Shown one piece after another: positions 7,300 through 14,200 of a stretch of DNA of 58,336 nt. How positions within the stretch are numbered: the first letter of the stretch is position 1; every line of letters begins with the position of its first letter. The notes under the pieces were generated by a model. It was given only the letters and a program-made list of their open reading frames with translations, ran no database searches and was not told where the DNA came from. The stretch lies in NCBI RefSeq assembly GCF_000224065.1, contig NZ_AFWT01000029.1:1-58336 (forward strand), read 5' to 3'. The stretch is from Thiorhodococcus drewsii AZ1. Its GTDB lineage: Bacteria; Pseudomonadota; Gammaproteobacteria; Chromatiales; Chromatiaceae. Made by a program: the position numbers and the translations under genes.

Positions 7300-8460
7300 T
7301 CAGCAATCGGTCCGTTCCAGCTCCTCGCGGCGAAGACCTTCAGCCGGATATCGATGCGGCAGACCCATGGCATCCAGATAGGCGTCCGCACTCGCCTCGA
7401 TCTCATAGGGACGCGCGGCCTGACGCAGGAAATCCACTTCGAGCGGGGCGTCCAGGGTCTCCGCCATCGCCACGGCCAACCCCGCGTCATCACCCACCGC
7501 AACCAAGGGACCATAGCGTCCAGACCCCAGGATCTCGTCCGGGCCGCTCGGGCAATCGGTGGAAACCACCGGCGTACCGACCGCAAGCGCCTCGATCAAC
7601 ACGAATCCCAGCCCCTCCCAGCGCGAGGTGAAGGCGAAGAGATCGGCGTGGGCCATGTAGGCGTAGGGATTGGGCACATAGCCGGGCAGATCGAAATCCT
7701 GCGCAACCCCGAGCTGCTCGGCCAGGACCAGCAGACGCTCGCGCGCGGCCCCCTTGCCGAGGATCATCAGCCGGCAGGGACGGTCGGCCCGCAGTCGCGC
7801 AAAGGCCCGGATCAGGGTCTCGAAGTCCTTGCGGCTGCAAAGCTCGCCCGCGCTCAGGATGAGCGGAGAGCCCGGCTGACCGAACCAGGGGTGATCCGGA
7901 ATCGGCTGAATCGCCTCAAACAGATTGGCCGGGACCACCGGCGGCGGCACCACACGGATGTGCGAGCGTGCCAGCCCCGTATAGTCGGCCATGTCGTCCG
8001 CAACGCCCTCGCTGGCAACGATGACCTGATCCGCGAAGGTATAGAGGTGTCCCATCGACCAGCGCTGAACCCAACGCTCCAAGACGCTCCGGCTCGCCAG
8101 ATCGATCGAAATCGTGGTCCCCGATCGCAGCACCAGACGCGTCGGCACCCGTGAAATAAAACGCGCGAAAAGGGCGATTCGGTTCACCCGGTCCTTGTCC
8201 GAAAGCATGGCCGCCGGCCGATAACGTCGAAGATAGCGCACCACCGCTGGGAGACAGGCCAGTGTGTGACGCGATCCCAGATCGATCACCCGTACACCGT
8301 CCGGGATCGCGTCCAGGACCGGCCCGTGCCGACGCACCTTGAGCAGATCGACCCGATAGCCGCGCCCCGCGAGCGCCGGAATCAGATGCCGAGCTGCGCG
8401 GTCCACGCCGCTGTGACCGGAGGTGGAAAAGAAGCAGGCGATGCGATTCGGATCGGGCAT
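7300..8460 (-). CDS. Glycosyltransferase family 4 (second copy type)
   Basis: This 386-residue GT-B enzyme has an N-terminal nucleotide-fold domain (RIACFFSTSGHSGVDRAARH) and a C-terminal donor domain with LILSAGELCSRKDFETLIRA, LMILGKGAARERL and FTSRWEGLGFVLIEALAVG. The E-x7-E donor motif is intact (EGLGFVLIE), unlike in the GT4 at 1445. The start is placed at ATG 8460, where protein similarity begins; upstream in-frame sequence to 8604 is not protein-like. No strong ribosome binding site is seen. It is convergent with the small-peptide genes and probably belongs functionally to the surface-glycan block. Confidence 0.87.
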   Translation of the reverse strand: MPDPNRIACFFSTSGHSGVDRAARHLIPALAGRGYRVDLLKVRRHGPVLDAIPDGVRVIDLGSRHTLACLPAVVRYLRRYRPAAMLSDKDRVNRIALFARFISRVPTRLVLRSGTTISIDLASRSVLERWVQRWSMGHLYTFADQVIVASEGVADDMADYTGLARSHIRVVPPPVVPANLFEAIQPIPDHPWFGQPGSPLILSAGELCSRKDFETLIRAFARLRADRPCRLMILGKGAARERLLVLAEQLGVAQDFDLPGYVPNPYAYMAHADLFAFTSRWEGLGFVLIEALAVGTPVVSTDCPSGPDEILGSGRYGPLVAVGDDAGLAVAMAETLDAPLEVDFLRQAARPYEIEASADAYLDAMGLPHRYPAEGLRREELERTDC

Positions 8461-8640
8461 GGGACGCTCGTCGGTAGGGTGGCCTGATTGAGGAGTGATA
8501 CCGGGTGAACTCGGCGAACGGGCAATCTTAACCCTTGAGCCTGCCTCCAGCCTCCAGCAATCAGCACGATTCCCGGATGGATGCCGGATCCGTGACCTAA
8601 TCATCGGTGCGACCGTGAGGAGCCTGTACCATAGAGCCTG

Positions 8641-9873
8641 ATGAGACCGAGCGAGGGTCAGGGGCTCTTGAAACGCTATTCACTGATGCTATCCGGCGAG
8701 CTGCATCCAGGGACACCACGTCACCAAGCCGTCGCCGCCTTCGCCGAACTGCTGCGACTGACCTTGCCGCAGGCCGATGCGGCACTCAACGGACGCCCCC
8801 GCAAACTCAAGGGCGACCTCACCCTGGAGCGGGCGCAAGCCGCCCAAACACGCTTCGAGGCAGCCGGAATCGAGTGCCTCATCCGTGAGGAAACGACCGA
8901 GGCGCCCCAGAGCGCGGCGGCCGTCTTCGCGCAGCCCAGCGATCTGGACCTACAGAAGGGCGGTATGCGCTGTCCCAACTGCGGAGAGGAACAACCGCCC
9001 GGCGACATCTGCCGCCGCTGCGGCATTGCCTTCGCCAAGTTCGTGCATGCCCGATCGCCATCCGAGACGCCCGAGCGCGCCACCCTCCTCCGTCAAGCCG
9101 ACACCAGCGCCTTCCCATACCGACTGGTCAACCAGCTGACCCTGCTCCTCTTCCTCTCAAGCCTCGGACTGTTGCTCTGGAGCCATTGGCAGAAGGACCA
9201 GCTGCCGCCCGCGAGCTTCTACGACAGCGCCCGACTGGTCGAGCCGCGCCAGACCCCGACCGCCAGCGAACCCTTCCAGATCGAGGCCGAGGGCATTCAA
9301 TACCGCATCGAACCGCTGTTCGACTACGAACTCGACGGCGTTGTGGTCAGCCTGCACGACAGCGACGTCTTCTGGGACATCTACCACACCAAGGACTGGA
9401 AGGACTTCATCAACATCCGCGACCTCTGCGTCGTCTGGGGCGACAACGTCAGCAGCGGTGTCTTCCGCGACATGGCCTACAAGAACACCACCTGGACCTG
9501 CTGGGTCTCCAGCGACGACTCCGCCACCGCCCAGCGCTTTGCCTGGAACCAGCTCTCCAACAACCATCTGCTGACCCACAGCGGCTATCTCTACCGCGCA
9601 ATCAAGTCGGCCGAGATCGGCGACCAGATCCACTTCAGCGGCAAACTGGCCAACTACTCGCACGCCGGCGGATTCAGTCGCGGAACCAGCACCAGCCGCA
9701 ACGACACCGGCAACGGCGCCTGCGAGACCGTCTATGTCGAAGACTTCCAGATCACCCGCAAATCCAACCCCGGCTGGCGCCTGGTCAACCGCCTCTCCTT
9801 CTGGCTCACACTACTCTCGCTGCTCGGACTGACGATCCTCTTCTTTGTCGCCCCCTATAGGCCCCGGCGTTAG
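8641..9873 (+). CDS. Zinc-ribbon membrane protein with conserved C-terminal domain of unknown function
   Basis: The 410-residue protein has four parts. Residues about 11-85 form a small alpha/beta module seen at the N-terminus of various proteobacterial membrane proteins (SGELHPG, then GRPRKLKGDL, then AAGIECLI). Cys111, 114, 124 and 127 form a zinc ribbon (CPNCGEEQ, CRRCGIAF). One membrane span lies at about 164-180, then a roughly 200-residue extracytoplasmic domain with DIYHTKDWKDFINIRDLCV, NNHLL and TGNGACETVYV, then a final span near 385-403. The C-terminal domain is conserved in proteobacteria, in my recollection, but uncharacterised. ATG 8641 lacks a clear ribosome binding site; a TTG near 8668 behind AGGGG is an alternative start. 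Confidence 0.75.
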   Translation: MRPSEGQGLLKRYSLMLSGELHPGTPRHQAVAAFAELLRLTLPQADAALNGRPRKLKGDLTLERAQAAQTRFEAAGIECLIREETTEAPQSAAAVFAQPSDLDLQKGGMRCPNCGEEQPPGDICRRCGIAFAKFVHARSPSETPERATLLRQADTSAFPYRLVNQLTLLLFLSSLGLLLWSHWQKDQLPPASFYDSARLVEPRQTPTASEPFQIEAEGIQYRIEPLFDYELDGVVVSLHDSDVFWDIYHTKDWKDFINIRDLCVVWGDNVSSGVFRDMAYKNTTWTCWVSSDDSATAQRFAWNQLSNNHLLTHSGYLYRAIKSAEIGDQIHFSGKLANYSHAGGFSRGTSTSRNDTGNGACETVYVEDFQITRKSNPGWRLVNRLSFWLTLLSLLGLTILFFVAPYRPRR

Positions 9874-9931
9874 CAACCAACGACAACAGAGACCGGGCCT
9901 TCCGAGACCGGCGGCTTGCATGAGACATCGG

Positions 9932-9947
9932 TGCGAATGCATTCGCA
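9932..9947. repeat. Perfect 16-bp palindrome between convergent genes
   Basis: TGCGAATGCATTCGCA is a perfect palindrome without a loop. With one mismatched pair it extends by CG on both sides. It lies between the stop of the zinc-ribbon gene and the stop of the convergent DUF3581 gene. There is no T-run, so a protein-binding site is as plausible as a terminator. Confidence 0.6.
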
Positions 9948-10013
9948 TCGACGGGCGAGATGCGCGTGTCCGACGCTTAGACCGCCAACCCTCGGCACGC
10001 AATCGCCGAACGC

Positions 10014-10724
10014 TCAATCAGCGCCCAGATAGGCCGCCTTTTTGGCTGCGTAACGGTCGACCAATCCCTGTAGCGACTCCCGATCCAGATCGCGCAGGCC
10101 GCTCAGGATCAGCGTCTTGGCGCCGTGCCCGATCGGCTCGCCCGCGCTGCTGACCTGGAACTCCAGACGCGCATCGCCGCGGCGGCCATTCACCTCGAGC
10201 CGGCTGCCGACCAGGGTCAACTCCAGATCCGGCGCATCCAGTCGGTCCAGATCGAACGACATGCGCTCGTAGATCACCAGCGGACGATCGGTGTTGATCA
10301 TCACGCCCTGCTCCTCCATCAGCGGCACCAGGATGTGCGGAAAATTCTGGCCGGAGAAGGCGACGTAGCGCCGCACCAGAGACTCGATGAAATGCGCATC
10401 CCGGCTCAGCTCGCCGCTCGCTGACACCTCCAGACAGGACTTCCCCGCTGCGTCCGAAACCAGCAGGCCACCATCCACCGGCGCAAAGGTGAGCGCCGTC
10501 GCCGCGCCCACCATGCCGGTGAAGCGAAACGCCATCTGTCGCGCGATCCCGTGCCGGCTCAGGGCGAGCGCGAACAGCAGGTCGCCCGGCGCGCAGAAGC
10601 GGGGATTGTCGGCATCGTGGATCGGATTGAAATCGCCAGCGATGTCCTTGGCGAAGGCGCTGCCTTGGGCGGGGGAGATGCGGACAATGCCGGCATCCTC
10701 GGTGAAGAAGGGTGACAGGAACAT
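10014..10724 (-). CDS. DUF3581 family protein
   Basis: The 236-residue soluble protein starts MFLSPFFTEDAGIVRIS and contains KDIAGDFNPIHDADNPRFC and PGDLLFALALSRHGI, which I recognise as the DUF3581 family of gammaproteobacteria. The FNPIH stretch recalls hot-dog-fold MaoC-type enzymes, but catalytic assignment is not established. The start at 10724 is where the family sequence begins; the open frame continues upstream into an inverted-repeat element that is not coding. No clear Shine-Dalgarno is visible. It stands alone. Confidence 0.8.
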   Translation of the reverse strand: MFLSPFFTEDAGIVRISPAQGSAFAKDIAGDFNPIHDADNPRFCAPGDLLFALALSRHGIARQMAFRFTGMVGAATALTFAPVDGGLLVSDAAGKSCLEVSASGELSRDAHFIESLVRRYVAFSGQNFPHILVPLMEEQGVMINTDRPLVIYERMSFDLDRLDAPDLELTLVGSRLEVNGRRGDARLEFQVSSAGEPIGHGAKTLILSGLRDLDRESLQGLVDRYAAKKAAYLGAD

Positions 10725-10763
10725 AGGCTGGCGCTCGATGGGTCGGTCGTAAAAGTGCGCGAT

Positions 10764-10930
10764 TGTATACCCGTCACGTGTGGGATTTCCGGTCTTGGAG
10801 TGTGTCCATCGTGCGTCAGGGCAAGGCGCCGAGACGCGTCGTGGCGGCCCCCACGGCAAAGAGCGGCAACGCGGCACTGGCGCGCGAGGGACGTGCTCCA
10901 GAGCGAAAAACCCGCGTGTGACGGGTATCA
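10764..10930. repeat. MITE-like element with long imperfect inverted repeats
   Basis: The ends read TATACCCGTCAC at the left and GTGTGACGGGTAT at the right. They are inverted repeats continuing inward with matches such as GGG-x-TTT-x-C, TGGAG, GTCC-x-TCG-x-GCG and CAG-x-GC, so each arm is about 50-80 bp. The whole could fold into one long imperfect hairpin. It carries no gene and lies just upstream of the DUF3581 gene. A related motif, GATACCCG-N5-CGCGGGT, recurs at 53123. The size and end structure fit a miniature inverted-repeat element; mobility is inference. Confidence 0.6.
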
Positions 10931-11011
10931 CCATGATCGGCGTTTCAAGACGGCCTTAGCGAGTCTTGATCCACTGTCGACGAGATCCAGACATCGACGA
11001 TCGATCCATGC

Positions 11012-11461
11012 TCAGTCGTCCGGCGAGTGGACGTCATCCGCCGCCGTAACGCGTCGGGGTAGCAGCCAGGCGTCGAGAACGATGATCAAGGTGTCATCGG
11101 GCGGATGTCCTACACACGCCAGGGCGCGCACGCAGGCCAGACCCTGGCGGGCCGCCAGCAGCGGCGGCAAGGGTCGGAGGTCGCTGGTGGGGAGACGCCA
11201 GTGGATGACCGGCTCGTCCACCCGCAGGCTGTGCGGCCCATCGGGATGGTCGAATTCCAGCAGGCGCCCAAGGGAAGCGGCCGGCGCCGCCGATTCCTGC
11301 ATCTGGAGCAGGTCGGCCAGACTCGGGGCGAGCGGATCCTGGGTTTCGCACATGCCGAGCACCTTGGCCCGTTCCACGGCCAGCGTCAGGGTACCGACGC
11401 GAAATCGCACCAAGTCGATTCCGCTCGCATCGGTCGCTTGCTGGTCCATCGTCCTGGACAT
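11012..11461 (-). CDS. CheW-like chemosensory coupling protein (divergent)
   Basis: The 149-residue protein has a weak CheW-type profile: an early IDLVRFRVGTLTLAVERAKV strand-rich segment, a central LGRLLEFD, and a late TLIIVLDAW. CheW proteins couple methyl-accepting receptors to the CheA kinase. The ATG at 11461 overlaps the stop of the preceding cheW as TGATG, so it is the last gene of the chemosensory operon. The sequence has diverged from standard CheW, so it might be a specialised second coupling protein, as WspB/WspD pairs are in the Wsp system. Confidence 0.65.
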   Translation of the reverse strand: MSRTMDQQATDASGIDLVRFRVGTLTLAVERAKVLGMCETQDPLAPSLADLLQMQESAAPAASLGRLLEFDHPDGPHSLRVDEPVIHWRLPTSDLRPLPPLLAARQGLACVRALACVGHPPDDTLIIVLDAWLLPRRVTAADDVHSPDD

Positions 11462-12009
11462 CAACGCAGTGCGCGGCGGTAGTCTTGAAACAGCCGCTCC
11501 AGATCCAGTGCGATGACCGCTTGGCCATGGTGTTGGAAGATACCGGTGGCCAGACCGCGCAGTTGCTCCGGCAGGGTGTCCGTCGGCGGAAGAATGGATT
11601 CCTCGATGACATCCAGGACATCCTCCACCCGATCGACGCGCAGGCCGCTGCGCATCGGGGCATCATCCGTGCCGCGACTCTGTCCCAGCAGGATCGCCGC
11701 ACGCCGACTGTCAGGCGCGTGCCTGCATCCCAGCAGGTCGCCAAGACGAATCACCGAGGTGATATCGCCGCGCACGTTAATCACCCCCTCCAGCGAGGGT
11801 GGACAGCCCGGCACGTAATGAATGGTCGTCAGCGGTAGGATTTCGGCAACATTGCCGCCAGGAAAGGCGAAGAGCGCCTCATCGATGGCAAAGATGACGT
11901 GCTTGACGGTCGCGGCCTCGACAATGCTCTGATCGGCAGAGTGACTCTGGTCCAGAGCCGATGCCAACGGATCTTTTTCGCCGACCTCGCTCTTGATGCT
12001 AGTGCTCAT
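11461..12009 (-). CDS. cheW: CheW, chemosensory coupling protein
   Basis: This 182-residue CheW-domain protein has the standard run VKHVIFAIDEALFAFPGGNV, then IHYVPGCPPSLEGVINVRGD, then a hydrophobic C-terminal strand followed by AVIALDLERLF. CheW bridges receptor tips to CheA in signalling arrays. The first 45 residues are a polar extension. ATG 12009 lies 11 bases inside the end of the diguanylate cyclase gene, behind a GGGGGA ribosome binding site, showing tight operon packing. The next gene begins at its stop codon. Confidence 0.9.
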   Translation of the reverse strand: MSTSIKSEVGEKDPLASALDQSHSADQSIVEAATVKHVIFAIDEALFAFPGGNVAEILPLTTIHYVPGCPPSLEGVINVRGDITSVIRLGDLLGCRHAPDSRRAAILLGQSRGTDDAPMRSGLRVDRVEDVLDVIEESILPPTDTLPEQLRGLATGIFQHHGQAVIALDLERLFQDYRRALR

Positions 12010-13729
12010 TGCGCATTCCCCCAGGAGGTACTGGCTTGGCGGACACATCCGTCATGGTCGTGGCGATCTCGACCCGATTTCGGCCATTACGCTTGGCCCG
12101 ATAGAGCGCCCGGTCCGCAGCATCGACCAACGCCGATGCCGTACCGAATTGCGGGTAGGCAGCGATGCCACCGCTGAAGGCGCAATGAAATTCGAAGCCA
12201 TCGGCGAAAAAGGACACCTCGGCGAAATCGGCCCTCAATTCGTCGATGATCGACTTCGCATACGCGGCATCCACGCCGACCAGGATGATCGCGAACTCCT
12301 CCCCACCATAGCGCCCCACCAGATCGACCTCGCGCAGTCGCAACCGCAGCGTGCGGCTCAGGGCCATCAGCACCTGATCGCCGACCGGATGCCCATAGGT
12401 ATCGTTGATGGACTTGAAGTGATCCACATCGATCATGGCCATACAGAGGCTGGTCTGGGTCCGACGGCACGCGGCCTCGGTGACCTCCAGCAACTGGAGG
12501 ATGGCGTTGTGATTGAAGAGCCCGGTCAGGCCGTCGCGAATCATCAGCGAGCGCAGGGTGCGCATGCGCTCCGCACGCAGTTTGACCTCGGCAATCAGTC
12601 TCTCGGGGGCGAGCGGCTTGGTGAGAAAACCATCGGCGCCGACTTCCAATGCCTTGAACTGACGCTCGGCGTTGGTCTCCGAGGAGACATAGATGATCGG
12701 CAGGCTGAGATAGCCGGGCATCTGGCGCAACACCCTGGCCAGGTCCGGACCCGAACATTTGGGCATGTAAAGGTCCATCAGCACCAGGTCGGCATCGAAA
12801 CCATCGAGCGTATCGGGCACGCGCTCGGGCTCATTCGTCACTCGGGTGACCATCCCCGCCTCTTCCAGCACCATGGAAAAGAACTGGGCCACGTCCGGGT
12901 CGTCATCCACGATGAGAATATGGTAGGGCTCGGGGGGGCTGCGGTTGGTCAGCTGGTCGAGAATCTCCGCCATCTCGACCGCATTGACGGGCTTGGGACA
13001 GTAGGCGTTTCCACCGGACTGAACCGCCTGCAACCGGGCACTGAAGTCGTTGCGGCTCGATATGAAGACGCAGGGAACCGGCCGATCGATGGTGGCATTC
13101 AGTTCCGCGATGACAGCAGGACCCGCATCCTGACCTTCCGGGAAGATCACGTCCATGATGATCGCGCTTGGACGTTCGCTCTGAAAGGCCCGACGCAGTG
13201 CATCCAGGGTCACGAAGGGGATAACCTGATAGCCGAAGCAGCTCAGTTGACCAGACAGCTCCTGGGCGATGACCGAATCGTCGTCGCACAGATAGACCAA
13301 CCGTTGAAGCCGCCCACTGGTACAGCCATCGACCGACTGCCGGGCGGGAATCTCGAAGCTCGGCCCCGGGTCGGGACCGGCGGCGGCATCGAGCGCGAGG
13401 TCGAGTGCCTCCAATGTCCGCAGTCTCTGATCCAGATCGAGGATCAAGCGCTCCGTCACCCGCGCGTCCTGGTCCAGCACCTCGCGCAGCACCTGCTCGG
13501 CGGCCTTGGCCGATGCGTTGATGGAATCAAAGCCAAAGGAGGCGCCGGAACCCTTGATGGTGTGGAACAGGAGATGGAGCGTCTCAAGTTCTGCGCGCTG
13601 GTCGCTCCCCAGGGTCAAGCCAGCGAGCAGTTCGCGCGCACCGGCAAGCCGTCCCGGAAACTGCTCGATAAAGGACTGACGCAGCCGCTGTTTGCGCTCC
13701 CTGAAGGATTCGGTCTTGCCGCTGGCCAT
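11999..13729 (-). CDS. Diguanylate cyclase with Hpt-REC-REC-GGDEF architecture
   Basis: The 576-residue cytoplasmic protein has four domains. An Hpt phosphotransfer domain is at about 30-110 (His57 in FHTIKGSG). A first receiver at about 143-262 has acidic CDDD, phospho-Asp193 and Lys in CPKP. A second receiver at about 269-388 has VDDD, Asp319 and Lys in LTKP. The GGDEF domain is at about 398-560, with GGEEF at 475-479 and an inhibitory-site RxxD at 466-469. It should make c-di-GMP when phosphorylated and be feedback-inhibited by product. It lies in a che operon, so CheA is the likely phosphate source. The start at 13729 excludes an upstream extension that overlaps the receiver gene. Confidence 0.92.
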   Translation of the reverse strand: MASGKTESFRERKQRLRQSFIEQFPGRLAGARELLAGLTLGSDQRAELETLHLLFHTIKGSGASFGFDSINASAKAAEQVLREVLDQDARVTERLILDLDQRLRTLEALDLALDAAAGPDPGPSFEIPARQSVDGCTSGRLQRLVYLCDDDSVIAQELSGQLSCFGYQVIPFVTLDALRRAFQSERPSAIIMDVIFPEGQDAGPAVIAELNATIDRPVPCVFISSRNDFSARLQAVQSGGNAYCPKPVNAVEMAEILDQLTNRSPPEPYHILIVDDDPDVAQFFSMVLEEAGMVTRVTNEPERVPDTLDGFDADLVLMDLYMPKCSGPDLARVLRQMPGYLSLPIIYVSSETNAERQFKALEVGADGFLTKPLAPERLIAEVKLRAERMRTLRSLMIRDGLTGLFNHNAILQLLEVTEAACRRTQTSLCMAMIDVDHFKSINDTYGHPVGDQVLMALSRTLRLRLREVDLVGRYGGEEFAIILVGVDAAYAKSIIDELRADFAEVSFFADGFEFHCAFSGGIAAYPQFGTASALVDAADRALYRAKRNGRNRVEIATTMTDVSAKPVPPGGMRNEH

Positions 13730-13746
13730 GTTCCGATACTCGTGCG

Positions 13747-14094
13747 CTAACGCTGCGCGATGACTCGAGGAAGATCCGTCTCCATCGAACTGTCCTTCAT
13801 CAGGCAAGCCAGAAGCCCTGGCTGTTGCGCCGCCAGCGGCTGCGGATCGTCACCGGTGAGCAGCACGAAGGGCATCATCAGCCCTTGACTGCGCATCTCA
13901 TCGAAGAGTTCCAGCCCGTTCATCAGCGGCATGTGCATATCCGCAACCACGAGTTCAAAGGTTGCGGTGCCGCTGAGCGCCTCCAATGCCTCCAGTCCCT
14001 GTTCGACGAGCCGGCATTCATGTCCGGCGTCCTCTAGGACGGCCACCGTCATCTCCCCGGCCAATGGATCGTCATCGACGACAAGAATATGCAT
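13747..14094 (-). CDS. Single-domain response regulator (CheY-like)
   Basis: This 115-residue stand-alone receiver domain begins MHILVVDDDPLAGEM (acidic pocket). The phospho-acceptor Asp is in LVVADMHMPLMNG, the Thr in FVLLTGDD and the Lys in CLMKDSS. All switch residues are present, but the C-terminal alpha5 region is short. GGAAG lies four bases before the ATG. It sits 106 bp after cheA and 17 bp before the diguanylate cyclase gene. It may act as a phosphate sink or adaptor between CheA and the cyclase; there is no DNA-binding domain. Confidence 0.88.
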   Translation of the reverse strand: MHILVVDDDPLAGEMTVAVLEDAGHECRLVEQGLEALEALSGTATFELVVADMHMPLMNGLELFDEMRSQGLMMPFVLLTGDDPQPLAAQQPGLLACLMKDSSMETDLPRVIAQR

Positions 14095-14200
14095 CGGCTT
14101 CCAACTCTCTATATTGGTCAAGGTTAGGTAGACAGGTCGTGCGGATAAACCACGCACTCCAAACACATAGCGTCGGCTGGTCGGATCGCTATGACGCGGT

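Noticed and set aside
9874-10013. tRNA gene in a short gap
   Set aside because: No cloverleaf, T-loop GGTTCRANTCC or acceptor pairing was found here or in the other gaps examined.
11993-13750. Plus-strand open frame of 585 codons
   Set aside because: Antisense to the diguanylate cyclase, whose domains and active-site residues are all recognisable; the plus frame has no family-like sequence.
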